A DNA stretch of 64,000 bases. Source: Bugula neritina. Lineage: Eukaryota > Bryozoa > Gymnolaemata > Cheilostomatida > Bugulidae. The stretch is from NCBI GenBank assembly GCA_964035545.1, contig OZ037767.1, positions 26,831,628 to 26,895,627 of the forward strand. The letters run 5' to 3'. Made by a program: the position numbers and the translations under genes. Position 1 is the first letter of the stretch. Each line of letters opens with the position of its first letter. The notes under the pieces were generated by a model that was not told the DNA's origin, ran no database searches, and saw only the letters and a program-made list of their open reading frames with translations. Positions 1 through 15,000 of the stretch are shown here, one piece after another.

Positions 1-3000
1 TCCATGTTTCTCATCATATCACGATTGCTGGCCGATCCTCTTGGCCCAAGTTCTCAGCCAACACCCGATACTGCAGACGGTACACACCCCACCTCCGTCA
101 CCCCACCCGTGTCTCTTGGAAAGTACAAACTCAAGCTAAATCAACTCAACGATGTCTGCAGGGAATTGTGGGATAAAGCTATTCTGTTGAACTGCGAGAC
201 AGTCTGGTTTGTAATTCTTTGGTTTTACCTTCAGCTGTTATTCTGTTGTATTTTTGGTAAGAATATACTGAGCAGTTTGTATCTCCATAGCTATGGCGCT
301 ACATATTTAGCTGTACTTTTAAATGTTGCACTTGAAACTAACATTACAATAATGTCACTATATGAGAGGACAAATTGTTGTTGTAATATGCAATTAGAAA
401 GTTACTGTGTTACAATTTTGTTTTCAACATGCATAATATGACAATTTTTATAGTGCTGATGAAAGAGCCTTTCAATGTCACTACAATAGCCTCATTCTAG
501 ACAGCACTTGGGTTCCCGAGGGCTTGAGAAGTCACCCCACAGTGCTCCCTGTAATCAACCAATTGATGGCTCACAAGCTAGATAATGGTTTGTATGAAAT
601 ATTTCTCCTCCCCAGCATAAGAATTGCATAATATGCATATATGATGTTGAGAATAGATTTCTTTCATTGTTGAAAGCAAAGTTGGTTTTGGTTTAATAAA
701 GCTGTGTATGCAAGTGACAGATAACTCCTGTGTCTGTATATATTTACTCTATACCAGTTACAGTGACGGATGCAGTAACTTGTCAACATTGTGTCAGTCG
801 TGTAACTTTGGCTTTGGATGGGTCAACATAGAATCTGAAAATTTGCTCTTGTACAATCTATCACGGTTGTTGATGATTATAACCCACAGTGTATGCTTAT
901 TCTCTGTAGCTGCTGATTGGACGGAGGTCAAGGTTGCTGAGCAGTGGGTGTGGCTCGGGTTGCTCCAAGCACTGGCCACCGCACCTCGAGGTTTGCTTGA
1001 CCCGGTTGTGAAACAGGCCACCGAGCTTGACTTTGCCAGTGAAGAGGTATTTATTAGAGCTTATTGAGATGTATTGCAAATTGAGTATACAATAATCCTA
1101 TCGCCAACTCAGAAATGTTTATATATGCAGTATTTGATTTTATATTTCCTGTGTCAAGACTGCTTTGTTCTTTGCTGGCGTATTCTACTGTCCTTCACCT
1201 TCCAATTGATTGTATTTACATGTTAGATGGGTCGTCTCGATAGAGAGATGCAATTGAGAGATGCTGTAGTCATGGCTGAATGTGGACAGAGGTTGTCTCC
1301 ACACTGGTCTCATCCACACTACGCATACGTACAGTGTAGGCTGCAAAACCTAACTCAAGCATGTGCTGAGTTGGCCGAGGGCTCTGTGCAACGTCCCCAC
1401 AATGAACAGGTATAATGTAGTGCTTATGTAGTGATGCTGCTCATTGTTTTGATGCTTTTGAATTTCATTGGACGTCTGAATTTCTCTTCCTATTCTGAGC
1501 GAGCATTCTGTGACTGCTTCCTCTGTTTTGTGATTGGCTGCCGTGCTGATCTTTTTTGAGCACAATTAGGGATTACATGATGAATCATATGACAATCGTG
1601 TCCTAGTTTAGAAATTTAAATTACTAACAACTTAGTGTTCTAAAGCGCGTTTTGTCAGATAAGGTTCTTGTATCATTCACTATTATTTTTATTACACGAT
1701 TCTTTTACAAAAATCTGTACAAAGTTGCTTTTTCCCTTGTAGTTCCAAGCTATAGTAGCAGACGTGAAAAAGCTGCTATCCAACACTCTAAATTACGAGA
1801 ACCTGCTGTCGGTGGTCACTGGGCTACAGGATTCTCATAACCGCAACGCTGTCGCTAGGGAGCAGCTCGTCAATGCCTCATTGGAGAGTTACATATCCAA
1901 CATGGAGAGTTGCTACCCCCTGTATATAGATGTGTGTCAGCCACATGTCAATGCTCTTCATATGGTCAGTGCAGCGACTTTGTTTATTAGTGTTGCTATG
2001 GTGATATACTTCATGTCTCCAAGATATGTAGTTATTCATTTTATTATCTAAAATATTATAATTACTTTCCTCTTCGGTGTTCAAATATATATTCTATTTG
2101 TAGATAATCTACGGATTAAAACGCCTCACATTCCTGCGAGCCAGCAGAACCCCTGTACCCCTAACAAATAACCTATCCACCCCTGCTCAACTATTCAACT
2201 CACTGCAAGACTCCAACTCCGGAGTTCAACTTATACAGGAAGCATGCGAAGCAACCAGCCTAGACTCGTCTCGAGTCTCAGCTCTGTGGTACGTTATGTG
2301 TCGAGTTTAGTGAGTGCTTAGTTTAGTGATGTATGTAATAGTGAGTGTTTAGTGTTTATTATACAGCGTCCTCTAGTGGTGTGTCTATTGCAGTTGTCAG
2401 TATCTTCGTCTGCACACGCTTAGTCTGAGAAATGAGGCGCACAGCTCTACTCGACTAGACAGAGAGTTGATGTCCAAGTTATGCACCTTGATGAAACAGT
2501 ACGTGGCCATGTGGCAGTCTGACAATGCTAGGAAAGCCGAAAAGGAGGCTGAGGCTACTTCCCTCTATTCCTTCAAACAACATGGTGAGGAACCTGAGAC
2601 GGATGAGGAGTTGATAGAGAAACTGACCAAGCAAAGCTTTCCTAGCTTTCACCAGGTAATAAGATTGCATCACTATGCTTTAAGGTACAATGCTGCATAT
2701 TTTGTTTTTAACAATCATTTGTTTTGTCTTCCAATACCGTAAATATTATTTGGTAAGAAAAGTGTCAAATGTTAAACATGTTAACTTGGCACTGGTGCCA
2801 GTCACAAAAATGACTCATCAACACAAGTAACTGGAATGTATAGTCTGTAATTAACTCCCTAGAACACATGACATGTCTTCACTAGTGTACATGGGTCGTC
2901 TGGTTATAAATAATACTTTTAAAATTCAAAATACTTTAAGATAGTTTAAATTTTTTTTAGAAAAATAATTTAATAAACTGTGGTACAGCTATCTCAAAAT

Positions 3001-6000
3001 TTCTGAAACTTTTACTCTGGCTCTCTGTGTGTTGCAAGTGTGCTTATACAACTAATTACACTAATAGTATGTCATATTTCTTGCAGGAGTTTTCTGATCT
3101 TGTACAGGCTGACACTCTCGGAGATTCTGTTGAACCGGAGGCTAAAGTTGATGATTCACAGGCTACTTCTCTCTCTATCACTGAACAGGCACGTGGAGTA
3201 ATTCTAGTTGCACTAGTAGTTGAAGTAGTTCTACTAGTAGTTGTACTCGTAGTTGTACTTGTAGTTAAAGTAGTACTAGTAGTTGAAGTCCTTGTACTCA
3301 TAGTTGTGCTTGTAGTTGAAGTAGTAGTTGAAGAACTTGTACTAGTAGCCAAAGTAGTTATACTAGTAGTTGAAGTACTAGTAGCAGCAGCAGCAGCAGC
3401 AGCAGTAGTTGAACTAGTAACACAAGACTGATAGCAGTTATGGAGCTAAAGGTTGTAGTTGTGTATTGTTGAGGATAGAAACAGTAGCAGTGACTTGCAG
3501 CCACAGTTTGTGGCAGTTTATTGTATGTAACCAGTCAGTTACTCTTTCAGGATATGGAGAGCATCAGCCAGCTGCACTGCAGCGTGATGCTGTCATTGGC
3601 TAACACTGACTGGTACAAAGGTGAAGGTCACTACTCTCTAAATACGGACAGAAAGAACACACACGCCATTCTACTCAACTTACTACATGAAATTATATCT
3701 TTCAATAATGGTATGCATTGCTATGAGCAGTTTATATCAAGTCCATTATATAGCTGAAGTCTATTTTTATGTTATATTATAACATTATGCCTGCTGTACA
3801 ATATATGTGTATATTAATGGCATTGAGGGGCTTTAGGGAACCATAGGTTGGACAACTCCTTGTCCGAGAAGTTGTCTCATCTTCATATCATATCCGCTGG
3901 TACCCTGAGTGCTGAATGTCAAGGGAGACTTATCTCTCAGTCAGACTCCGGAGATGTTGGCCAATCAGGATACGATATATATCAAGATGAGAATGTGGCG
4001 CAGGCAGTCAGGTCGGTTGAATATACAGCTCTGATTTGACAACTACAGTTCTGTTAGTACGAATTTATCAACATGATTACAAATTTATATGGTGTTGTTA
4101 GATTTAATCAACCTGGTTTTATTCACAACACAGCGTTACCTTGAGTCATGTGATGAAATATAAATTATTTATGTATTTGGTCGTGTAATGTTATTGAGTT
4201 ACTGAATCGCTGTTTGGTTGTAGAGCAGTAACGAATAATTAAGGTGATTAATTAAAGCTGAATTGATGAATTTTGCTTGCAAAATGAAATAATTGAAATT
4301 CTGTTCAAATGTACACACAGTGCAATATTTCTTTTTCAATTTTTAGATGCATGGAGCCTCTAACTGTTGTTAGAGCTAGAATCCAGGAGCTGCTTTCTGA
4401 TTGGCCGGAACATCCTCTTTTAACCCAGGTACTGATGCACTGCAGTGTGGTTTTTCTAGAGTAGCTGCTAAAGTCTTATCATAATCCAAAAAAAAAAACA
4501 TTAGCACCAAATTGGTGAAATAAATTATGGTATTTGTGAGGAAATAATATTCAATTTGTATAAGCTTACTTGTTTGTACTAAGTTATTGCTATCCATTTG
4601 TTATCCATAATAAGTTTTATAGTGTTTCGAGTTTAGACATTACAAGAACTTATGACTGGGGGAGGGGCATATTACTTTCATTGCATAACGTTGGTCTCTT
4701 CGCTTAGCCGAGAGTACAGTTACTGTGTTGATATTCTGTACGAAGTCTTATGGTATACATCACTACGTCATTCTGGTCTGTCAGTGTATCACCCTTGTGT
4801 TTTGTTGTTAGTCGGTTTCACTCCACATTTCTGTTTGCACATAGATTGTGAGCATCGTAGAGCGAGTGGAGTCCTTCCTGGTGACAGACCCTCTTATGAA
4901 GATCACGTCGGGTCTGGAGCTGATCCTGGAGAAGCTGCAGGAATGGGAAACCAACGCTGCCAAATACGTCTCAGTGCAGTCAGTGATGAACAGCGTGAGT
5001 CAGCTGATTATTGAGTGGAGGAAACTGGAGTTAGATGGATGGAAGAACTCACTGGATAATGTGTTCAATAAGATCAGGAAGAAGTCTACCAAGTATTGGT
5101 GAGTAGATATAAAGATATCGTATCTATAGACTCAGATGGGATTATTATGTATCAGTTTACAGTTGCATATAGCCATGTTTTCTAGTATGATCTCGTGTAT
5201 TGTGGCATAAGAGGTTATTCCAAGCAAAGTATTAAAAGTATTGGATAAAAATTTAATGTGAATTTATTAATCCAATTCATAAATGGTCTAACAAGTTTGT
5301 GAAGTCTGTTTTTGAATTTATTATGATTTTAAATATATTTATAAGCTACCAAATTTCAGTTGAAAAAATTTGCCTGTACATGCGTGTTGATATTTTGGTG
5401 TGCAGGTTCCACTTGTGCTCTACACTCTTGCCGGCCCTGGAGAAAGATGGTGAAGTGGACTCTTTGTCAGTTCGTGACGTGCTCAGTTCTCTTATCAACT
5501 TTATGGAGTCGGCTTCTCTTGGAGATTTTTGCTACAGATTACACCTGCTCAAAGCTTTCACTGTTCATGTTGGAGTTTTCAGTCTTTCACAGGACAGTAC
5601 GTCTGCTAACTAGCATAATATTATAGTCAAATTAGCACCGTTTACTATTCACATTACAAATGAAATGTGGTGTATTTGCTTTTGAATTCAATAAGCAATG
5701 AGATTTCTTTCAGCAATACTATTGTGACTGAATAACCCGCATAACATTAAATATCATAATTGAGCTTAAAACATGCCAGACAAGTGCATTAATTTGCCAT
5801 GCCTTCTCCTTAACTCACATGTTATACAGTCGGCTTTTCAAAGTATAGTTATACATTTATTTTGATATTTTACATTCAGATGGCATGTTGAAATTCTGTG
5901 CAAGGTGTCTTATTCCAGCAGCTGAAGGCTTCCTTTTTGTCTCTAAAAAGATATTTTAGATTCCAATGGGAACAGAAAATATTTTTTATTGACATTTTTT

Positions 6001-9000
6001 AGTCATTATGAAAGTATTGAGATTGCCATGAAGCAAACTCTGTCAATCTATTCCCATGTTATATGCTCAAGATTGTACTCATTCAACTTTTTTTTTAAAT
6101 AATTAACATTGCTTTGCATTGTTACAGGTCAGCTACTGAACAGTATGTATTGTATTTGGAAGTTCTACGTTCAATTCGAGGCGACTGTAGCAGATCATAT
6201 CAAGATAAAAAGATCCGCTATCGAAAAGGAACTGAAAAACTTTGTCAAGATATCCAGATGGCATGATATGAACTTCTGGTCGGTTCGTGCCAGCGCTGAT
6301 AAGGCTCATAAAACTATAGCTAAACAGATGAAAACTTATCATGTGAGTGTAGCTCTAGATTCTAGAAAGTAGCAATGTGTTGCTTATGAGTGTCAATGTT
6401 CTATGTACCGTATATATACATGTATAAATGATGCATTATATTAATATATATGATGCACTGTATGCATATATACGATGTGTATGTCAGAACGAGCATTGCT
6501 TTAAACTCATCTCATTTCCAACTTTTGAAGTTACCATGAAATAATCTTTTTCCTAAAATATATTCATTTATTTCCTGGCAACTATCGTGTACATATTTCG
6601 TCTCAGCTATATCTATATTTTTCAAGGTATTTATTCTATAGTAGCTCTCCATCTATTTTATAGAACTATCAATCTTTTTGAAGGTAGCTATATCCTCAAT
6701 TATTGTTATGGGTCACTCATTTGTGTATCTGGTAAAGCTTTATGCTATTTATTGAATTTTATCAGCTACACAAATCTTTTCACTCATTATTTCTCCACAC
6801 TGGTGCATTGTGTAAGTGGAGTATATAGTTTTATGTGTAAGTGAAGTATTTGATCTATTCTGTTTCACAGGACATCCTCATATCGGCAGCGAGTAAACTG
6901 TTTACCGAAGACGTAAGTCAGCTTCCCACAGTTACTGAAATAGAAAGTGAGGAAGGTGACACTGAGCTGAGTGGAGTCAGTACTACTGTGGATGCTGCCA
7001 CTAGCACTGCTGCCAATACCTCTACTAGCTACTCACCAGTTCTTATAGATAGTACCGACTCACTGCAATGTCTCCCAAGACTCACTCATCTGATCACCAA
7101 GTTTCGCGCTGCCTCTGACATCATCATCTCCAAACTCGATGACTTTTCTGGAGCGAGCCAGTCTGTAGATAATTTCACAAGTATGTCAGCTCTATCACAC
7201 CAGTATTGCTTTGCAATAAAAGACATTTCCGGTTAACACAATAAGGTTTATATTGCCTACTTTCAGAGTTCAGATAGTAGAAAGCAGTTCATAGTTCTAG
7301 TTACAGCCATCATTGGTGCTGCTGACTACAGTAATATAAACCATCATATAGTTCAGTGTTTCTAAGTTTTTTTCTATTTAAGACACAAACTTGGTCTACC
7401 TATACTTTTCTTTTTCTTGCTGCCATTACTAATAATGCCATTGTATGTTGTCTTTTGATTCAATATTTGTGTAACCTCTCTTTATCTAAACCAACTTTCC
7501 AAAAGCTTACAAATTTATAAAATCATGGAGAGGGTTGGTGTTATTGGATATCTGTGTAACATATGGGGCTGTCTGTTGCAGGGGAGATAATTATTGGGGT
7601 AAATGAGCTGCAAGGTTTGGCTATCATTTCCGGAGAAGACAAGGAAAAGCAAAAGAGGCAGGCAAGAAACATTGATATGAAAAAACGAAACTCCTTATCC
7701 CTGCTGCTAAAGACTCTACATAGAATAGGTATGTATGACACTTTATATATTTGATGGTAGCTAGTATATCTGCTACAGGCCCTATATAGAATAGGTATGT
7801 ATTTTCTCTCGTTATTTGTATAAACTGGATATATAGTTCCTGTATATCTAAACATAAGGTGACCACATGTAACGATTGATGTCAGTGACACTGGCATTGA
7901 GAAGCAAAATATATTGACGTCTACTGATGACATCACTTGACAGTGGTTGCCAGCTAGTGACATCACCTAGTAGTGCTAGCTAGTGACATCACCTGCTAGT
8001 GCTAGCTAGTGACATCACCTAGTAGTGCTGGCTAGTGACATCACCTGCTAGTGCTAGCTAGTGACATCACCTGCTAGTGCTAGCTAGTGACATCACCTAG
8101 TAGTGCTAGCTAGTGACATCACCTGGTAGTGCTAGCTAGTGACATCACCTGGTAGTGCTAGCTAGTGGCATCACCTGGTATTGCTAGCTAGTGGCATCAC
8201 CTGCTGGTGCTAGCTAGTGACCTCACCGGCTAGTGCTAGCTAGTGACATCACCTAGTAGTGCTAGCTAGTGACATCACCTAGTAGTGCTAGCTAGTGACA
8301 TCACCTGGTAGTGCTAGCTAGTGGCATCACCTGCTAGTGCTAGCTAGTGACATCACCTGCTGGTGCTAGCTAGTGACATCACCTGCTGGTGCTAGCTAGT
8401 GACCTCACCGGCTAGTGCTAGCTAGTGACATCACCTGGTAGTGCTAGCTGGTGACCTCACCTGCTAGTGCTAGCTAGTGACATCACTACCAATGCTCATA
8501 GCATATTAATAATGCTGTTGTGTGTACTTGAAGGTCTATCATACAGAAAAGGCTCCTTTAGACTACAGAAATCTCAAGACAGAAATGATTTGCTTTTCAA
8601 TTGTAATTCCGCTCCCCTCAATCTCGAGAAGTCATTGAGACCATCAGACTCAAAGTGAGTTGGCCAAAAGCACACAACTCCCATGGTTTAGTGCTTTATT
8701 CACATATTATTTATAGTAGTTGTTGTGTGCCTTATTGAATCTTTAGAAAGTTTCAGTTTTCTGTGGAATTATTTGAAAATGTAGCACCTTCATAATGATT
8801 GAGAAGTTCCGAGTAACTCTTCTGTTTAGTCATCAGCTTATCAAACGCAGGTTGTTGTCAGTGCTTGTGCTTTGTTAGTTTATATCCACTTAATCTTCCA
8901 CTTACTCTGAATGTTATTTACCTACAGGGTAGACAGGCACTGGGCTGAACTCTGTAGTTCCACTACTAAGTACATATTTCGGTGCATCACAAGAAGGTCT

Positions 9001-12000
9001 GTGCTCTTAGAAGCTGCAAGTAAACCTTCCAAGGTAAGAATATGCGAGAATAAATTCAGATAGAGTACGAGTGTTGATATATCTCTCCAGATTACTTCAA
9101 CCTAATCATGATGTGAGGTGTAACTAAGATCAATTAGCCTCAAGTCTCAACTGCTATGTTGTTTAGACGTTGTACACACCTACCAGCTAAGATTTTCCTA
9201 TCTGTAGCCAAGAGAAACTTTTTATATTCTGGTTAATCCATCTGAATAGGAGCTGGGTGTGGACATTGTACATAAACTCAAAGGATATTCTGAGCATATG
9301 ATGGACCTGATGAGACGCCATGAGTGTTTGGCGACCTCCCATACTCTGCACTGGCTTCGACTACGGGAACAGGTGGTTGCCTTGAGTAGACTGTGCAATG
9401 AACAGCAGGTGCCCTCTACCCAGCAGGTGCCCTCTACCCAGCAGGTGCCCTCTACCCAGCAGGTGCCCTCTACCCAGCAGGTGCCCTCTACCCAGCAGGT
9501 GCCCTCTACCCAGCAGGTGCCCTCTACCCAGCAGGTGCCCTCTACCCAGCAGGTGCCCTCTACCCAGCAGGTGCCCTCTACCCAGCAGGTGCCCTCTTCT
9601 ACTGACATACACTCAGTAGTCACAGAGATATCCTCTACTGTTCCAGGTAATATTTTAGTTGGTTCTCGCTTGGCTGATGTGAACCCATGGTGGTAAACTA
9701 ATGTTTTATTAAGATATTTTAGAGGTACAGTAAAGTTTATTAATACAATATGTTTTATCAGGTGTTATAGAGCATGTAGAGGAGCTAAAAATGCTGCTAT
9801 TATCTGCCCCTGCCTCCACTGATTCACCTTTGAACTCTCCCATATCTGCTGACTTGACCACCCCTGTCTGTGGCATCACTCTGTACAGGTACGTATGCCA
9901 TCTAGTATTACTTCAAATTACAATATAATGTCTATAGATTATAGGCCATCTCTCTTACAATATTGCATCTGTCTGTCCAATGTGAGACGTGTTAATTTAC
10001 TTTTCATGTCAATGAGGCATAGATAAGTTGGGAGTGAAAGCAATGTTATTATAAAAACTAAACAATGCCTAAAACAAGGTTTTTTTTCAGAAACAATGAT
10101 TTTTACAATGTTATAAAGTGCAAATGAAAGCTTTAATTGCTGATTCAAGTATATATTGGACTATACCAAAACTCAGAGAAAACAACTTAAATAGAAACAA
10201 GAAAAATCAGTACCAATTGCCTAGTTATATGGTTTGCCCACAACAGGCTACCATCTTTTCTTTAGTGAGAAGTGGCAGACAATGGTTTCATCTATAGACT
10301 CAGTTCTTTCTACTCTGCATACTTCATGTGAGCGACTCAGTACCTTTCACACCCGCTCCGTGATTCTGTACACGGATGAGGATACAAGTCTAGTGTTACA
10401 GATTATCTCTCAACTTGGTGACTGCGCCAAGCTGGTGGATACCGTCATTTCTAACTTCAAATGTAAGTGCTAATACATTTCTTAGACAACAATATTGAAG
10501 GCACATTTTTTATTTATACTTTAGCTCGTAGGAATTAGAAATCTCTTTAAATATTGTTTGCATAAACTACAACACTGGTTTTCTTCCTGACCACTTATTT
10601 CACGTATGTTAATTCCTTAGCAATTCTTAATACACTTCATACCATACAGCTACAGAAGTTTTTGCTCTACAGCTCTGGGTGCTGAGGTACCAGAAAATTC
10701 CCACTATGTAATATGAAACCGAGACTTACTTTTAACAAATAAGATATTGAAAGTTTTCAGTGACCTGGTACCTATTATTAAAATGTTCAACATTTTTATT
10801 ATAACAAATAAAATATTCTTCACACTAAGAAATGTGTTTTAAAAGCATTTGCCTCCAAAAAGGGTATCGAATCTTTTTGAAGAAGCCTTCAAATTATTCC
10901 TTGGCCCTTCAGGAATGTTTTGTTTTATCTCACATATTTTTATGTGAATTAGAATCGTTAAATCTCAGGCGTTTTTAGATAAAAGAATTATATATTAAGA
11001 GATTGAACTGTATTTAGCACTGTTTGTCCTCTTGTAGCTTCTAGTGGGAGAATAGTGCTGGTTTCTGCTCACCAAGCCGCGTTTTCTGCTTTCACCCAGC
11101 TGTTGGTCAAATCTGAGTCTTCTCTCCAGCCTTCTCAACGTCCGTGCAGTAGCTTTAGTACCAGCCAGTTCACTTCTGCTGCCGATGAGCTTGTAAAGGG
11201 GGTGTTGCTGGCCTGCCAACATACTATAGCTACTCTGGAGAAAGTTCCTAAGCTAGATGAAGATGTAGAATCTCTAGCAGACAAACAGGTTACCACCTCG
11301 CTGACACTCATTGATGAAGCTATAAAGAATGTTTCTATAGACAGTATTGTGGGGCATTTGTCTACCCTCACCGCAGATATAGCTGGTGATGTTGATGCTC
11401 AGTCTAGGAAGTACAAAATCCAGCTTTTGGCCGGATGTCTTCAGATGTTTGAGTTGTTCACGTCTGCGAGTCGACAGTTGCTAACTCGCTGCTGGTCTGC
11501 CCTCAGGAAGTACTTGAAGCTGCTGTCTGTACTCTACAACATCTTTACTCACCTGGCCAGCAAGGTAGGTGGTCCGCGGTTATAGCGAGTCCAGTTACTG
11601 CATCTGATTATTGGTTAAGTTTATTAAAGGCTCAGTAGAGTTGTTTGAGTTGGTCACACTGCGAGTTTACGATGTCTAATAATTAGCTTAGCTAGCTGCA
11701 GCCATGCAGGTACAAGGCATGTTAATGACTTGTAATGCATATAACTCATGAAAAATTGAGGTGGTTTTCATTATTGTTGCATTTACTATGTTTTTATTCA
11801 AAAATATTAATCCAAGTAAAGTGCCTATATCTTCTCATTAGTAATAAATCAATTATAAGTTCTATCTATACTTTTACAGCTATTTATACATGTATCTATT
11901 GTATTACACAGTACTTTGCTACAGTGTATAACTTTTTGGCTCAATTTTGTCACAGGGTTTCTGTCTACCAGAAGAGTTGAGTGACGAGATGGAAGGTGAA

Positions 12001-15000
12001 GGTCAAGGTGACTTCACCACGTCTGAAGGAGCTGGACTAGCTGATGGGCAGGGAGCTAAGGATGTTAGTGACCAGGTAAATTCCTCTCCACCTTCTAATC
12101 CTTTAGTAAACTTGCTGTGTTTATGTGTTCAATTGTGTTGATGATTACTTGGGTATTCTAAGTTTATAATTATGGTGAACACATTGCTTGCAGTTTCATT
12201 CCCATCCTTGCAGCATTTACTTACTTACTAAAGGATCTGATTTTCCTCACAGCCAATTCTCTACAAGATATGTTTGGCAATAACCCTACAAATATAGCAG
12301 ATGATCTTACCTTAGGAATTCTCACTAATAGCCTGTGGTTTTAGGCTCAACACGATGTGCTGCTGTTTAAACTCATAGCTAACAGCCATTTTGTTTTATT
12401 GTGCAGATAGAGAATGAAGCTGAACTTGATGACGCAAAGCGACAGGAAGATCGTGACAAGGAGGAGGACACAACTCCCGAGGATGCTCCTCCTCAGGAAG
12501 ACAATGCTATCGAGATGTCTGATGACTTTGACGGTGCCATGGAGGACGCTCCAGCCACCGAGGTAGCCCGTGGTGTTTACTGGTGTAGGGGTTAGCCTGA
12601 CCACCCCGTAATTAGCCATCATACATGCCAACATAACCCTAGTTGGGTTCTTAAAACATGCTAATGTCTTAGTATTATGAAATGAAAAATTATTGTAGAT
12701 GACTTGATCTTAGATCAGCTGGAATAGTTGTGGCGCCTTTTATGTTGTTATATTGCAGCTATGTATGGTTATTCTACAATTGGCTGGATATCTAAGCGCA
12801 TACATTGCGTCATCATATTATAATATATTGTATGCCTGAAGGGCCTATATTTTATAGCGATTTAGTTGCACTGTGGATTTTTTTATATTTTAATACATTT
12901 GGAGCCAGTTAGTTTGGCTATAGCTTTAAGATAGGTATAATATCTAATATTTGAATATAATATTGTGTAATATAATTCTGCCACCTGATCAGGACATCAC
13001 GGTGAAAGGTGAACATTGTGTAATCTTCATATAGTAAAGACGAAGCGGTGTGTGTTTTGACAGGTGGACGAGGATGATGAAAATGCATCAAGTGGAGACG
13101 AAGACGAAATGGATGATCAAATGGGAGATATCGGTAACTCTGAACTAAATGAAAAACTGGATGACAAGTTATGGGGTGATGATGACAAATCGGATGAGCA
13201 GGATAACCAGGTTAACATTCTTTTATACTACGATGATGAAATTTTGATGGTTATGCGTGGAAATGTGTTTGTGAAATATAAGGATGAACGAAGTTTATCT
13301 GTTTTCTATTTTAATAAACAATTACTATCTACTGCACCATATTTAGAACATGTTATTGGGTTATGATGATGGTACTGGGATGGTGTGTTCAGTTGTCAAA
13401 ATTGGCGTTTGTCATTAATCAGATCATTTGATATAAGCAAGTGTAAAAATTTTGAATGAAAATCACCGCATGTAGGAGAGCAAGGAAGAAGAGGAGGGTA
13501 AGGGAAGTGGGGAGACAGAACAGGAAATGGTTGCCAAGGATGAGAATCCAGCGGAATCCTCGTCAGACGACAAACAAGCAGAGAAACAGCCAGAAACTGA
13601 GCAAGAGAAAGAACTGAACGAATTGGATAAGGAAGAAGGAGAAGAGTACGACAAGAATGAGAAGGTGTGTGAAAGTGCTCCTGTTGTCTCCATATTCCTG
13701 TGGTGGTTGTTTCAACAGAGTTCTTTACCAGTTAGAAACTCTGTGGTTGAACAGCCGTAATAAGTTGGCAAATGGTGTGTTGTGAGCCTTGTAATACATG
13801 CTGATGTGCCTTGCTAGTGGCTTATTCAAGTTATATACCAGAAATACACGTTGCTAGGTGCTCTTTGTGAGGAACAAATGAGATAGAAAGTAATTTTTTT
13901 CAAATGTCAATGAGACTGGAATTTTCGAGTATTAAATGGTGCTTGTTAGGTTTTAACATTGAATAATACGCAGAGTAAATTGATTTGATCATTTATTTAA
14001 ATCACAAGAATTCAAACTACAAAATAAAAATAAAATGTATGAGAGAACGTAGAATTGATATATAAAAACATGATTTATATGAACATTTAACATATATCAA
14101 CATTAAACATATATGAAAGCTGATTTATTTAATAAGGAATTATTTTAGTAATTAGTGTTGAGGATATTTGTTGGTGCTCACTTGTCAAACTCTGTATAAA
14201 ATTCACAGTTCATATAATCTGCCTCTTTCTTTGTGAGTCTTTATTCATTCTAATAAATTCATCCAGGTCTTCTAGGAATCTGCCAACTTTTGCATTCACT
14301 CGTAGTTCCTCTTTTCTTGCCACAACTTTCATTAGTTTCATCACTCTTTTAGGGTTTAGTTGTGAAATCTCACCTGCCTTTTGCGTTTCCACAGTTTTGT
14401 CCAGGTTTTTGTCTGAGCTACTTTCTTTCCAACTAAATTTCTGTTCTTCTCTCTCATTGGTTGTTGGAGAAATTGATCTAGAAACAACATTATAAAAGCT
14501 CACTTTAGACTCTTTATTCCTGCTTTCACTGGCAGATTGTTGTGTTGTGTGTTTGTTGAGTTGGTGATGTATGGGCTGCAGCCTGTTCAGTTGATGGTAG
14601 ACTGTGTTATCAAAGTTCTCTGCTGATAGTTTTCTCTTTATCTCTCCTCCATTAAACAGAGTGCTGGGGGAGTGGCTAGGCAAGGATTTAGTAGAGAGCG
14701 TGGCATGACGTCTCAACTTTTCATCATGGAGGAATGTTGGTAAACTGCGTTCCCTGTAGACTTGGTTATCTGCTGCGGGTCTCTCAATAGTATCTTCTAC
14801 CAGTTTCTTGCTGGAGGGCTGTCTTTTACTTATTGCTATGTCTTGTGATTTCACTAACGAGACAATTCTGGTGTTTATTAACCTAGTGCACTGTTTGCAG
14901 TCTTGCTTATAAACATATTTGGAACCAATGCCCCGACAGGCGTGCGTTTGGCTTATAAGTGTTGAAGGTTTATTCATAGGGTTTCTTTCAGCTCTGGGCA

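Noticed and set aside
4-441. 145-residue frame as a separate gene start
   Set aside because: Only 1-206 is coding (MDN1 exon, phase 2 at the donor); the rest runs into an intron.
7952-8486. CRISPR-like repeat array
   Set aside because: The 26-bp units are head-to-tail with no unique spacers, in a eukaryotic intron.
9222-9623. Antisense frames reading VEGTCW and LLGRGH repeats, and the plus frame SRCPLP
   Set aside because: Shadows of the 18-bp coding repeat; the MDN1 frame is fixed by flanking exon phase and homology.
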